Below are positions 28,527 through 37,845 of a stretch of 64,000 bases of DNA, in pieces. The notes beneath the pieces were generated by a model. That model made no database searches. It worked only from the letters and a program-made list of their open reading frames with translations, and was not told the origin of the DNA. Numbering within the stretch: the first letter of the stretch is position 1; every line of letters begins with the position of its first letter. The DNA lies in assembly GCF_031846305.1 (NCBI RefSeq), contig NZ_JAVRHY010000001.1:248001-312000 (forward strand). Direction: 5' to 3'. A program made the position numbers and the translations under genes. Source of the DNA: Spectribacter acetivorans. Lineage in GTDB: Bacteria; Pseudomonadota; Gammaproteobacteria; Nevskiales; Salinisphaeraceae.

Positions 28527-30281
28527 CTATGCTTGCGGCCCGCGCCGCAGCCGTTCCAGCAGCGCCTGGGCTTCGGCGGCTTCGTCGGGTGTCAGGGACG
28601 TGGCCTGCTGCTTGTTCATGAGTGCCTGGAACCGCTCGCGCTCGTGCTGCTTTTCGCCTTCGAGCGCGCGTGCCACGCATTCGCGGAACTCGCGCGCCAG
28701 ATCGTCGGGCTCGCCGCGCGGCGTTTCCGCGGCCAGCCGCTGAAGCGCATCGCCTGCCTCGTGGTCCCGCCAGTGTTCCAGCCACGCTGCAGCGGGGAGA
28801 TGGGGGCTGGCGCTAAAAAATTCAATGCCATCAGCGAGAAGGTCCGCGCCGGCCACCCCGGTCTGTTTGAGGGTGGCGATGTCGATGGGCAGTTTATCGG
28901 CCAGCCGGGGATCGTTCATGAGCAGTTGCAGGGCGCGGCGGACCGGGGTGAACTTCATCGGGCGTTGGCGCCGCTCGGGCGGCGCCCGCCGGCCCGCGGG
29001 TGTGCCGCCCTCGCGGTAGAGCCGGTCGAGGTCCTCGGCCGGCAGGCCGCTGCGGCGGGCGATCTCGCGGATCAGATCGGCCTTGAACGCTTCCGGCGGC
29101 AGCTTGGTGACGAACGGCCGCGCCTTTTCCACCAGCCGCGATCGCCCGTCGGCATCCTTCATGTCCAGGTCCTGGGTGAGGCCGTCCAGCAACACCTGCG
29201 AGGCCGAGCGGCTGGCCTCGATCAGCCGGGTCAGCTCGGCCGTTCCGTCGGTCTGCCGCACCAGCGAATCCGGGTCCTCGCCCTCGGGCAGGAACAGGAA
29301 ACGCGCGCGGCGGGTGCCCCGCATCACCGGCAGGGCGTTGTCCAGTGCCCGCCAGGCGGCGTCGCGGCCGGCGCGGTCGCCATCGAAGCAGAACACCACC
29401 TCATCGGTGGCGCGGAACAGCGCGTTCAGGTGCTCGGCGGTGGTAGCGGTGCCCAGCGTGGCCACGGCGTTGGCGAACCCGTGCTGGGCCAGGGCCACCA
29501 CGTCCATGTAGCCCTCCACCAGCAGCATGCGGGGGATCTCCCGTAGCGCCTGGCGGGCCTCGAACAGGCCGTAGAGCGAACGGCCCTTGTGGAACAGGGG
29601 GGTTTCGGGGGAATTCAGATACTTGGCCGGGTCGTCGCCGAGCGCCCGCCCGCCGAAGCCGATCACCCGCCCGCGGCCGTCGCGGATGGGGAACATGATG
29701 CGGTTGCGGAAGCGGTCGTAGGCGTGGCCGTTATCCTTCTCGATCAGCATCCCGGCGGTGACCGCAGCCTGGCGGTCGCGTACCTGGCCGCGCAGGAAAT
29801 CCCAGCTGTCCGGCGCGTAGCCGATGCCGAAGGCCTTGGCGGTGGCGCCGGTAATACCGCGGGATTTCAGGTAGTCGATGGCCGCCGGGCTCTGGCGCAA
29901 CTGGTTCTGATACAGCCGGCCGGCCTGCTCCAGCACCGCGAACAGCGGTTTCTGGGTGTCCGCGTCCGGGCCGGCGCCGCGGGCTTCCTCCGGGATGGTC
30001 ATGCCGGCCTGCCCGGCCAGGGCCTCCACCGCCTCGCGGAATTCCAGCCGCTCGTATTCCATCAGGAAGGACAGGGCGGTGCCATGCGCGCCGCAACCGA
30101 AGCAGTGGTAGAACTGCTTGGCGGGCGACACGGTGAACGAGGGGGTTTTCTCGTCGTGGAAGGGGCAGCAGGCCTGGTATTCCCGGCCGGCTTTCTTCAG
30201 CGGCACGCGGGATTCGACCACCGACACGATGTCGGTGCGCGCGAGCAGATCGTCGATGAAGCCCTGGGGGATGCGCGCCAT
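28527..30281 (-). CDS. dnaG: DNA primase
   Basis: A 584-residue primase. N-terminal zinc-binding domain C-C-P-F-H-D-E-K-T-P-S-F and Y-H-C-F-G-C-G (CHC2 ribbon), catalytic TOPRIM domain with L-L-V-E-G-Y-M-D-V and D-G-D-R-A-G, and a C-terminal helicase-binding domain. It makes RNA primers at the replication fork with DnaB. In most gammaproteobacteria the ribosomal gene rpsU precedes dnaG; here the upstream gene on the strand is ppk, 47 bases away. Confidence 0.97.
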   Translation of the reverse strand: MARIPQGFIDDLLARTDIVSVVESRVPLKKAGREYQACCPFHDEKTPSFTVSPAKQFYHCFGCGAHGTALSFLMEYERLEFREAVEALAGQAGMTIPEEARGAGPDADTQKPLFAVLEQAGRLYQNQLRQSPAAIDYLKSRGITGATAKAFGIGYAPDSWDFLRGQVRDRQAAVTAGMLIEKDNGHAYDRFRNRIMFPIRDGRGRVIGFGGRALGDDPAKYLNSPETPLFHKGRSLYGLFEARQALREIPRMLLVEGYMDVVALAQHGFANAVATLGTATTAEHLNALFRATDEVVFCFDGDRAGRDAAWRALDNALPVMRGTRRARFLFLPEGEDPDSLVRQTDGTAELTRLIEASRSASQVLLDGLTQDLDMKDADGRSRLVEKARPFVTKLPPEAFKADLIREIARRSGLPAEDLDRLYREGGTPAGRRAPPERRQRPMKFTPVRRALQLLMNDPRLADKLPIDIATLKQTGVAGADLLADGIEFFSASPHLPAAAWLEHWRDHEAGDALQRLAAETPRGEPDDLAREFRECVARALEGEKQHERERFQALMNKQQATSLTPDEAAEAQALLERLRRGPQA

Positions 30282-30328
30282 GCCGCCAGTTTAAGGCTTC
30301 TGGCCGGTGCGGGCGCGCCGGGTGTCGG

Positions 30329-32437
30329 TCAGGCGCCTTCCATCAATCGTTGCTGTGCCGCCACGGGGGTTGCGCCATCGGGCGGACCGGCATGCTCGTA
30401 GCGGCCGTCGGCGCGCAGCAGCCAGGCCTGGGTGTTGTCGGCCAGGTATAGCTCGAGTTCGCGCATCAGCCGCTCGCGCAGTTCGGGTGCCTCGACCGGG
30501 AAACAGGTTTCCACCCGCCGGAAGAAGTTGCGCTCCATCCAGTCGGCGCTGGACAGGTAATACTCGGGCTCGCCGCCGTTCTCGAAGTAGAACACCCGGG
30601 TGTGTTCCAGGAACCGGCCCACGATGGAGCGCACGCGGATGTTGTCCGACACCCCCGGCACCCCGGGCTTGAGGCAGCAGATGCCGCGTACGATCAGGTC
30701 GATGGACACCCCCGCCTGCGAGGCGCGGTACAGGGCGCGGATGGATTCCGGCTCCACCAGCGCGTTCATCTTGATGATCATGCGGGCGGGTCGACCGGCG
30801 CTGGCGTGGGCGGCCTCGCGGTTGATCTTCTCGAGCATCGCCCGGTGCAGGTTGAACGGCGCGTCCAGGACCCGCTCCAGGCCGGTGATCTTGCCCAGGC
30901 TGGTGAGCTGCAGGAACAGCTCGTGGATGTCGTTGCACAGGGTCGGGTCGCAGGAGAACAGGCCGTAATCGGTGTACAGGCGGGCGGTCTTGGGATGGTA
31001 GTTGCCGGTGCCCAGATGCACGTAATGACGCAGGCCGTCGGCCTCGCGCCGTACCAGCAAGGTCATCTTGGCGTGGGTCTTGTAGCCGACCACGCCGTAC
31101 ACCACGTGGGCGCCGGCCGCCTGCAGCCGGTTGGCCAGTTCGATGTTGTCGGCCTCGTCGAAGCGGGCGCGCAGCTCCACCACCACGGTGACTTCCTTGC
31201 CCGCGTTGGCGGCATTGACCAGGGCATCGACCACCGCCGAGTCCGGCCCGGTGCGGTACAGCGTCTGCTTGATCGCCAGCACGTGGCGGTCGCCCGCCGC
31301 CCGGCGCACGAAATCGATCACCGGCAGGAAGGCGTCGAACGGGTGGTGCAGCAAAATATCGCGGCGGCGCACGGCGGCGAACAGGTCGCCGTTGGGGCCG
31401 AGTTCCGGGTCCAGCCGCGGGGTATAGGGCGGGTACTTGAGTTCCGGGCGGTCGACCATGTCGAGAATGGCCATCAGCCGGTTGACGTTGACCGGGCCGT
31501 CCACCTGGTAGAGATCGCCGCGGTCGAGCATGAAGCGCTCGAGCAGGTAATCGACCATGCCGCGCGGGCAGTTGTGGGCCACTTCCAGCCGCACGGCGTC
31601 GCCGTAACGGCGGGAGGGCAGCTCGCCTTCCACCGCCCGTAGCAGGTCGTCGACCTCTTCTTCGTCCACGAACAGGTCGGAGTTGCGGGTTACCCGGAAC
31701 TGGTAGCAGCCCTTGGCCTGCATGTTGGGGAACAGGTCACCCACGTGGGCGTGGATCACCGACGACAGGAATACGAAGTCGTAGGGGCCGCTGCCGGTTT
31801 CCTCGGCGGGAAGCTGGATCAGCCGCGGCAGCGCGCGCGGCGCCTGCACGATGGCGTAACCGCTGTTGCGGCCGAAGGCGTCCTTGCCCTCCAGCGACAC
31901 GATGAAGTTGAGCGACTTGTTGAGAATGCGCGGGAACGGGTGCGCCGGGTCCAGCCCGAGAGGGCTGATGACCGGCAGCAGTTCTTCCTCGAAGTACTCG
32001 GCCAGCCAGGCGCGCTGGCGCTCGTTCCACTCCGCGCGGCGCAGGAAGCGAATGCCGGCGGTTTCCAGTTCCGGGATGAGATCGTCGTTGAGCACGCGAT
32101 ACTGTTCCGCCACCAGATCGTGGGCTCGCAGGCTGATGACCTTGAGCAGATCCTGCGGGTTGATGGCATCGGCATCGGTGGCGGTGGTGCCGGATTCGGC
32201 CTTCTGCACCGCGCCGGCCACCCGCACCTCGAAGAACTCGTCCAGGTTGGTGGAGGCAATGCACAGGAACTTGAGCCGCTCCAGCAGGGGCACCTCGGTA
32301 TCGCGGGCCTGCTCGAGCACGCGCGCGTTGAATTCCAGCAGCGACAGCTCGCGGTTCAGGTAGAGTTCGGGCGAGTCCAGACCCGGTGCCGGGTCGGGTG
32401 CCGGCGATGCCGTCGATTGATGGGCCTTCTGCTGCAT
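30329..32437 (-). CDS. ppk: Polyphosphate kinase 1
   Basis: A 702-residue PPK1 that polymerises ATP gamma-phosphates into polyphosphate. Conserved N-domain E-L-S-L-L-E-F-N-A-R-V; the autophosphorylated His is in G-N-Y-H-P-K-T-A-R-L-Y-T-D; V-E-L-R-A-R-F-D-E-A-x-N and S-S-A-D-W-M-E-R-N are conserved catalytic segments. The ~19 residues before the conserved start are Pro/Ala-rich. It is the first gene of ppk-dnaG-rpoD. ppx is 6.8 kb away on the same strand. Confidence 0.96.
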   Translation of the reverse strand: MQQKAHQSTASPAPDPAPGLDSPELYLNRELSLLEFNARVLEQARDTEVPLLERLKFLCIASTNLDEFFEVRVAGAVQKAESGTTATDADAINPQDLLKVISLRAHDLVAEQYRVLNDDLIPELETAGIRFLRRAEWNERQRAWLAEYFEEELLPVISPLGLDPAHPFPRILNKSLNFIVSLEGKDAFGRNSGYAIVQAPRALPRLIQLPAEETGSGPYDFVFLSSVIHAHVGDLFPNMQAKGCYQFRVTRNSDLFVDEEEVDDLLRAVEGELPSRRYGDAVRLEVAHNCPRGMVDYLLERFMLDRGDLYQVDGPVNVNRLMAILDMVDRPELKYPPYTPRLDPELGPNGDLFAAVRRRDILLHHPFDAFLPVIDFVRRAAGDRHVLAIKQTLYRTGPDSAVVDALVNAANAGKEVTVVVELRARFDEADNIELANRLQAAGAHVVYGVVGYKTHAKMTLLVRREADGLRHYVHLGTGNYHPKTARLYTDYGLFSCDPTLCNDIHELFLQLTSLGKITGLERVLDAPFNLHRAMLEKINREAAHASAGRPARMIIKMNALVEPESIRALYRASQAGVSIDLIVRGICCLKPGVPGVSDNIRVRSIVGRFLEHTRVFYFENGGEPEYYLSSADWMERNFFRRVETCFPVEAPELRERLMRELELYLADNTQAWLLRADGRYEHAGPPDGATPVAAQQRLMEGA

Positions 32438-32493
32438 GATGGACGTGCGCTCGGTACAGCCAATAAGTGTATGTGCTTCCTTGTGACAGTGAA

Positions 32494-33309
32494 ATGACAG
32501 TAACGACTCAGCTGCCCCTCTACCAGGTGGACGCCTTTACCGACCGGCCCTTCGCCGGCAATCCGGCCGCCGTGGTGCTACTGGAAAAATGGCCGGGCGA
32601 CGCCCTGCTGCAGGCGATTGCCGCCGAGAACAATCTCGCCGAAACCGCCTATCTGGTGCCGGCCGGGCCGCGCTGGGAGCTGCGCTGGTTCACCCCCACC
32701 ACGGAGGTGGTTCTGTGCGGCCACGCCACCCTGGCCAGTGCCTTCGTACTGTGGCATTGCCGGGGTGAAAGCGCGGACTCGCTCGAGTTCGAGACCCGTC
32801 ACAGCGGCAGGCTGCGGGTGACACGCCAGGCCGACTGGCTGCAGCTGGACCTGCCGGCTCACGATATCGCCCCCGCCGAGGCACCCCCCGAACTGCTGGC
32901 GGCCATGGGTGAGGCGCCGGCGGAAGTCCGCGCCGGGCCCAACTGGCTGCTGCGCTACCCGGATGCGGCCACGATTCGTGCACTGGAACCGGACCTGCGC
33001 GCAATCTCGCGTCTGCCCGACCGGGGCGTGATTGTCACCGCGCCCGGCGAGGAACCCGGCGTGGATTTCGTGTCGCGCTATTTCGTCCCCAATTTCGGCA
33101 TCGACGAGGATCCCGTCACCGGCTCCGCCCACTGCATGCTGGCCCCGTTCTGGGCCCAGCGGCTGGGGCAATCGCGGCTGGCGGCCCGCCAGCTGTCCCC
33201 GCGCGGCGGCAACCTGCGCTGCGAGGTTGCCGGCGACCGGGTGTGGGTCGCGGGCCAGGCGGTGCTCTACATGACGGGCGCCATCACGGTGCCGGCGGAT
33301 CGGTCATGA
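32494..33309 (+). CDS. PhzF family isomerase-like protein
   Basis: A 271-residue protein of the PhzF/diaminopimelate-epimerase fold. Signature elements: Y-Q-V-D-A-F-T-D-R-P-F-A-G-N-P-A-A-V-V, the catalytic Glu in N-N-L-A-E-T-A-Y, F-T-P-T-T-E-V-V-L-C-G-H-A-T, and D-E-D-P-V-T-G-S-A-H near the C-terminus. Most PhzF proteins outside phenazine clusters (YddE type) have no assigned reaction and no phenazine genes are present. ATG 32494 chosen; a GTG at 32467 is a weaker start. Overlaps the next gene by four bases. Confidence 0.9.
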   Translation: MTVTTQLPLYQVDAFTDRPFAGNPAAVVLLEKWPGDALLQAIAAENNLAETAYLVPAGPRWELRWFTPTTEVVLCGHATLASAFVLWHCRGESADSLEFETRHSGRLRVTRQADWLQLDLPAHDIAPAEAPPELLAAMGEAPAEVRAGPNWLLRYPDAATIRALEPDLRAISRLPDRGVIVTAPGEEPGVDFVSRYFVPNFGIDEDPVTGSAHCMLAPFWAQRLGQSRLAARQLSPRGGNLRCEVAGDRVWVAGQAVLYMTGAITVPADRS

Positions 33310-33680
33310 ATACCGGGCAATTGGCGCTGCTCGCGGGCAGTCTCTACGGCCTGCTCGGCGTGCTGCTCGGGGCCTTCGGCGCCCATGCCATGCGGGACCG
33401 CCTGTCGCCGGAAATGCTGCGCGTGTGGGAAACCGCCGTGCAGTACCAGTTCTGGCATGCCCTGGCGTTGCTGGCGGTGGGTTTGCTGGCCGCACGCCTG
33501 GCCGGTGCGTGGCTGAACGCAGCCGGCGTCACGTTCGCGCTGGGGGTGCTGATCTTCTCGGGCAGTCTGTACGCGCTGGCCCTGACCGGCGTGCGGGTGC
33601 TCGGTGCGGTCACCCCATTCGGCGGGTTGCTGCTGATTGCCGGATGGCTGTGTCTGACGGTGGCGGTCTGGCGCGGATAA
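33306..33680 (+). CDS. DUF423 membrane protein (YgdD-like)
   Basis: A 124-residue protein with four membrane helices and the family pattern G-A-F-G-A-H-A-M in helix 1-loop and W-E-T-A-V-Q-Y-Q-F-W-H-A-L-A-L at helix 2. This is the DUF423/YgdD family, usually encoded near diverse housekeeping genes; function is unknown. Translationally coupled to PhzF (ATGA overlap). Confidence 0.9.
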   Translation: MNTGQLALLAGSLYGLLGVLLGAFGAHAMRDRLSPEMLRVWETAVQYQFWHALALLAVGLLAARLAGAWLNAAGVTFALGVLIFSGSLYALALTGVRVLGAVTPFGGLLLIAGWLCLTVAVWRG

Positions 33681-33681
33681 G

Positions 33682-33705
33682 AAAAAGCCCGGCCGGAGCC
33701 GGGCT
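33682..33705 (-). terminator. Rho-independent terminator for the downstream-facing lipoprotein gene
   Basis: Stem AGCCCGGC / GCCGGGCT with loop CGGA, followed on the minus strand by TTTTT. It lies 24 bases beyond the stop at 33729, and may also stop plus-strand transcription weakly. Confidence 0.8.
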
Positions 33706-33728
33706 ATAAGGTGTGAGCGTCGGAGGAT

Positions 33729-35426
33729 TTATTCGATGCGCTCGACCACCGCCACGATGTCCGCGGCAATGTCGAAATCGATGGTGAAGTTCTGGCCGTT
33801 CTGTGAGATCGAGCAGGTGCCATTTATGTTGAAGGCATAGTCCAGCGTCACCGTGGTCCCCACTTCACCCTGGCCGTTGCTGGTATAGCTGAACTCGGTA
33901 ATCTGGGCGCTGCCCTGGAAGCCGCCGGGGCCGTTGCAGCTCTGTGACAGACCTTCCTCGATGGTCTCGCTGAGGGTGCCGGCATAGACCTCGCCCTGGT
34001 CGGCGTTGGTCGGGACCTGAGCCACCGGCACGTCGTAGGTCTCGTCGATATTCACGGACTGCCCGTTGCTGACGACGTTGCCGGTGACGTTGACACGCCA
34101 GACGGAGTCGGCGGGCACGTCGATGTCACCGTTGTTTCCGCCGTTGCCACCGCCATTGCCGCCGCCATTACCGCCATCGGGGGCTTCGGTCAGTTGCCCG
34201 AGGAAGGCGATGTCGTTGCCGGACACATCCGCCACGTTGATCTCGTTGAAGGTGCCGGTGTCGTTGCTGGACAACCCGTACATCAGGCCCGCATCGGTGT
34301 CGATCCAGTTGATCTCGGCCGGGTTGGGGCTGCCGCCGATCAGCAGATTGAACGGGTTTGTGAGGGTGGTGCCGTTGATCTGCAGGCTGTTGTCGCCCCC
34401 CACCACGGCAGTGACCGATTCACCGTCCGCGAACGGGCCGCCGGCGTTGATGCGGTCGTAGATCAGGTCATAACTGGCCACCAGGCCGGGGTTGACCGTG
34501 GTGGGCATGCGATCTTCATCAGGCACGGCATTGTTGCCGCCATCGCCGGGCGCGTTGTCCACGGCATCAAGGTCGGCCAGATCGGTGTCGGGGATGCCGT
34601 AGGCCGGGTTGTCGCCGGCTTCTGCCAGCAGGTCGCCGTCGGCGTAGGCGGTGGCCGCGGCACCGAGTGCCGCGGCGAGTTCGTTGACGAAATCGATATA
34701 GCCGGCCACGGCACTCCCGGCGGCCAGGCCGTCGATCTGACCGTCCGCGGCATCGGCGAACAGAGCCCGCGCGACTTCCAGCGCGGGCTGGAGGGCATCG
34801 CTGTCGCCGTTGCCGTCGTTGCCGAGGTAGGCCAGCGCCGCCAGCACCAGCGCGTAGCGACCGGCGTCATCGTTGGTCAGCTGACCCATGCCGGCCTCTG
34901 CCAGCGGGGTCGGGGGCGTGAGAATGTCGATGCCGCCGGCCAGGGCATTCGCCACCGCCGCGTTGATCTGATCGATCTCGTCGGCGTTCAGCGGAAACAG
35001 GCTGTTCCGCGTGGCCGCCAGGTAGCCGAGCTGGGTCAGCGGCGTGACCGCCACGTTGCCGCCGGCCGCCGGGGCCAGCGCGAACAGGCTTTCGCCCGGG
35101 CCGAACGCCACGCGGTTGCCCGTGGCCTCGTCGAAGTAAGTGGCGTCGTCATCGCCGCGGATCTCGATCACAACGGGCCCGTTATAGTTGCCGCTGTCGA
35201 TCTCGGCGCTGCCGTCGTCGCCGGTATCGGTGCGACCGATCTCGGTTTCACCGTCCGCCTGATAGAAGATGGCGGTGGCGCCGGTGATCGCGCCCAGCGA
35301 GGCGGTGGCCCCGGTCATGGCCGGCTGTGCGTTCCCGCCGTTGTTGTCGTCCCCGCCGCAGCCGGCGAGCGATGCTGCCAGCAGGATCATGGCCGCCTGC
35401 CCGGCACGGATAGCAAATCTGTTCAT
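33729..35426 (-). CDS. Large putative lipoprotein with Gly/Asn linker
   Basis: A 565-residue secreted protein. Signal and lipobox L-A-G-C-G give Cys23 as the lipidated residue, followed by a G-G-D-D-N-N-G-G-N linker. Residues ~35-330 look like an Ig-like domain and an alpha-helical Ala-rich domain (residue blocks such as A-Y-L-G-N-D-G-N-G-D-S-D), then a beta region, a repeat (G-G-N-G-G-G-N) at about 425-440, and a C-terminal Cys-containing beta domain. No catalytic motif. ATG 35426 follows GGAGAT. Divergent from the NarL-type kinase gene, with palindromes between them. Confidence 0.75.
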   Translation of the reverse strand: MNRFAIRAGQAAMILLAASLAGCGGDDNNGGNAQPAMTGATASLGAITGATAIFYQADGETEIGRTDTGDDGSAEIDSGNYNGPVVIEIRGDDDATYFDEATGNRVAFGPGESLFALAPAAGGNVAVTPLTQLGYLAATRNSLFPLNADEIDQINAAVANALAGGIDILTPPTPLAEAGMGQLTNDDAGRYALVLAALAYLGNDGNGDSDALQPALEVARALFADAADGQIDGLAAGSAVAGYIDFVNELAAALGAAATAYADGDLLAEAGDNPAYGIPDTDLADLDAVDNAPGDGGNNAVPDEDRMPTTVNPGLVASYDLIYDRINAGGPFADGESVTAVVGGDNSLQINGTTLTNPFNLLIGGSPNPAEINWIDTDAGLMYGLSSNDTGTFNEINVADVSGNDIAFLGQLTEAPDGGNGGGNGGGNGGNNGDIDVPADSVWRVNVTGNVVSNGQSVNIDETYDVPVAQVPTNADQGEVYAGTLSETIEEGLSQSCNGPGGFQGSAQITEFSYTSNGQGEVGTTVTLDYAFNINGTCSISQNGQNFTIDFDIAADIVAVVERIE

Positions 35427-35502
35427 GAACGGATCTCCCGGATGTCTCGCGCCCGGCATGGGCGCCTTGCGGGCAAGGCTAGTCAGTGGCCATCGATCCG
35501 GT

Positions 35503-35553
35503 TACCCCCCACAAGGGGGGATTGGCGCGAAACCGCCCCATCTGGGGGCGTGA
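35503..35553. promoter_or_regulatory. Two GC-rich palindromes between divergent genes
   Basis: Palindrome 1 (35505-35520) is CCCCCC-ACAA-GGGGGG; palindrome 2 (35534-35550) is CGCCCC-ATCT-GGGGGCG. The centres are about 29 bases apart. They lie 80-125 bases from the starts of both flanking genes, which fits a regulator site, perhaps for the adjacent NarL-type regulator. Rho-independent terminators are unlikely because no T-run follows. Confidence 0.5.
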
Positions 35554-35628
35554 GCATCGCGGCAAGCGATTGCTTCCCTTGCTCGCAGGACGGAGTAATA
35601 ATGACGGCGACCCAACGCGCCGAGATGC

Positions 35629-37818
35629 ATGCCGATGCGACTTGCACCCGAGCAGCTCATTTCCGCGGCTACCCTGGCGGCGGTGCTGGCAGGTGTGGCC
35701 GCGGTGTGGCTGGCCACCCACGCACCCAGTCTGGGGCTGGTGTGGTCCGTGGCCGACGACCGGGTGATGGTGGCGCCCCGACCGGACCGCCCGGCACCCG
35801 CCGGTCTGAGCGAACCACGCGCGGTCACTGCCCTGGAGGGCGGCGGCCAGCGGCTGGCAATCCAGCCCGGGGATCTGACGCCGGAGCCGGATGTCACCCA
35901 CAACGCGATGGCGGACTATCGCGGCTTCATGGCCCGTCAGGGACATCTGGCCACCGCCATGCGCGCGCCCGACGCCCGGCTGCACACCGCCGGTGGCGCG
36001 GTGCTCGAGACGCCGCCGCAAGCGACCCGGCCGCTATCCGCCCTTCACTGGAGCTTCTGGCTCCAATTGATCTGCGGCGCTCTGGGGCTGATCACCGGCG
36101 CGGCCGTCTGGGCCTACCGCCAGAACGATGCGGCGGCCGCCTATTATGCGCTTACCGGGATATCCCTGGCCGCCGCTGCGATCAGCGCGGCGGTTTATTC
36201 CACCCGCGAACTGGCGCTTTCCCGGGAAGTATTCGGCTGGCTGACTGTCTGCAACAAGGCCGGTACGCTGCTCTACACCGCCGGCTTCATCGCCGTACTC
36301 TGGCATTACCCGCAGCGGCTGGGCCGCTTTCCGCTGGGGCCGCTGCTGGTGGTGTCCTATGCCTTGCTGACCCTGGCCGTCCTGCGCTACTGGCTGCCGA
36401 GTATGGACCTGGCCGTGCGTCTGCCGGTACTTGTCGGCTTCTGTGGTGCCATCGTTCTGGGCGTGATCCAGTGGCGGCGCAGCCGAGGGCGCCCGCTGGC
36501 CCGGGCGGGCCTGCGCTGGTTCCTGTTCTCCTGGTTTTTCGGCAGCAGTCTGTTTCTGGTGCTGGTATTCGTGCCACCCCTGTTCGGTGTGAATGCGGCC
36601 TCCGCCCAGGGTCCGGCCTTCCTGCTGTTGCTGATCATTCACCTGGCGCTGGCCGCCGGCATTCTTCGCTACCGGTTGTTCGAACTCGATCGCTGGTGGT
36701 CGCATGCCTGGTTGCTGGCGGTGTCCGGTCTGCTGGTCTGCGCACTGGATCTGCTTCTCATCCATCTGCTGGGGCTGGCCGGGCCGATCGCCCTGAGCCT
36801 GTCGCTGGCACTTATTGGCTGGCTGTACTTCCCGCTGCGCCAGTGGCTCTGGAGCTGGCTGGCCGACCTCGGCCGCGCCGCGCCGACGCCGCTGGTGCAG
36901 CGGGTCACCGAAGTGCTTGCGCGACCCGAAGACGAGCCGGACGTCGCCTGGCGCGTGCTGCTCAAGCAGCTCTATGAACCGCAGGAAATCCATCCTGCTC
37001 GCGACCTGAGCCGGGACGCCGTCAGCGAGGGCGGTCTGGCCCTGGACGTGGCCGGCGCCGCCCCCGCGGGTGGTCTGCGCCTGCGCTACTGCCGGCGTGG
37101 CACCCGCCTGTTCCGCGCCGATGACCTGGCCCTGCTGGCCGATCTGCGCCAGTTGTTCGACCAGGTGCTGGCCTACCGGCAGCGTCTGCAGGATGCCGTG
37201 AACAGCGAGCGCGACCGCGTGGCCCGCGACCTGCATGATGACGTTGGCGCCCGGCTGCTGACCCTGGCCCAGACGCTGGAACCGGCCGCCGCCGAACGCG
37301 CCCGCGCCGCCCTCGACGAGATGCGCGCCGTGGTACGCAGCATGCATGTGCGCCGCTGGCCGCTCGCGGTTCTGCTGGATGACTGGCGTGCCGAGGTGGC
37401 GGAGCGCTGCGAGGCCGCCGACATCGCCCTCGACTGGTCGGTGCCGGCGGAAATTCCCGACCAGGACCTGGATGGCGTGGCCGCGCTGGATCTGTCGCGC
37501 ATCCTGCGCGAGGTGGTCAGCAATGCCATCCGCCATGCCGCGCCGGACCACCTGCAGGTCGTGATTGCCTGCGACGAGCGCGGCATGGACCTGGCCATCA
37601 GCCATGCCTACAGCGGCGATGATCCGGGCACCTGGCGGCCGTCCCTGGGACTGGTCAACCTGCGCGAGCGCAGTGCCCGGCTGGGCGGCGGCATCACCTG
37701 GCAGGCAACGGACGGCTGGCTGCATGCCCGCTGGTCGACGGCCTGGACGGCGCTGACGGCCGACTCCCCCCGTATGGAGGTGGCCGCCGCCACGCCCGAC
37801 GCGCAAGCTGGGGGATAG
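35629..37818 (+). CDS. NarL-class sensor histidine kinase with multi-TM sensor domain
   Basis: A 729-residue kinase: N-terminal membrane helix, a ~110-residue extracytoplasmic segment, seven or more membrane helices (about 140-430), a GAF-like region, then dimerisation and ATPase domains. The phospho-acceptor His536 is in R-V-A-R-D-L-H-D-D-V-G-A-R-L (HisKA_3), the N-box is R-E-V-V-S-N-A-I-R-H-A and the final G-box is G-L-V-N-L-R-E-R-S-A-R-L. This is the NarX/DesK-like class pairing with LuxR-type regulators. The regulator gene follows 27 bases later. The start is uncertain: ATG 35629 or ATG 35635. The signal is unknown. Confidence 0.88.
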   Translation: MPMRLAPEQLISAATLAAVLAGVAAVWLATHAPSLGLVWSVADDRVMVAPRPDRPAPAGLSEPRAVTALEGGGQRLAIQPGDLTPEPDVTHNAMADYRGFMARQGHLATAMRAPDARLHTAGGAVLETPPQATRPLSALHWSFWLQLICGALGLITGAAVWAYRQNDAAAAYYALTGISLAAAAISAAVYSTRELALSREVFGWLTVCNKAGTLLYTAGFIAVLWHYPQRLGRFPLGPLLVVSYALLTLAVLRYWLPSMDLAVRLPVLVGFCGAIVLGVIQWRRSRGRPLARAGLRWFLFSWFFGSSLFLVLVFVPPLFGVNAASAQGPAFLLLLIIHLALAAGILRYRLFELDRWWSHAWLLAVSGLLVCALDLLLIHLLGLAGPIALSLSLALIGWLYFPLRQWLWSWLADLGRAAPTPLVQRVTEVLARPEDEPDVAWRVLLKQLYEPQEIHPARDLSRDAVSEGGLALDVAGAAPAGGLRLRYCRRGTRLFRADDLALLADLRQLFDQVLAYRQRLQDAVNSERDRVARDLHDDVGARLLTLAQTLEPAAAERARAALDEMRAVVRSMHVRRWPLAVLLDDWRAEVAERCEAADIALDWSVPAEIPDQDLDGVAALDLSRILREVVSNAIRHAAPDHLQVVIACDERGMDLAISHAYSGDDPGTWRPSLGLVNLRERSARLGGGITWQATDGWLHARWSTAWTALTADSPRMEVAAATPDAQAGG

Positions 37819-37845
37819 CGGCCAGGCCGGTCGCACCGATAGCGC

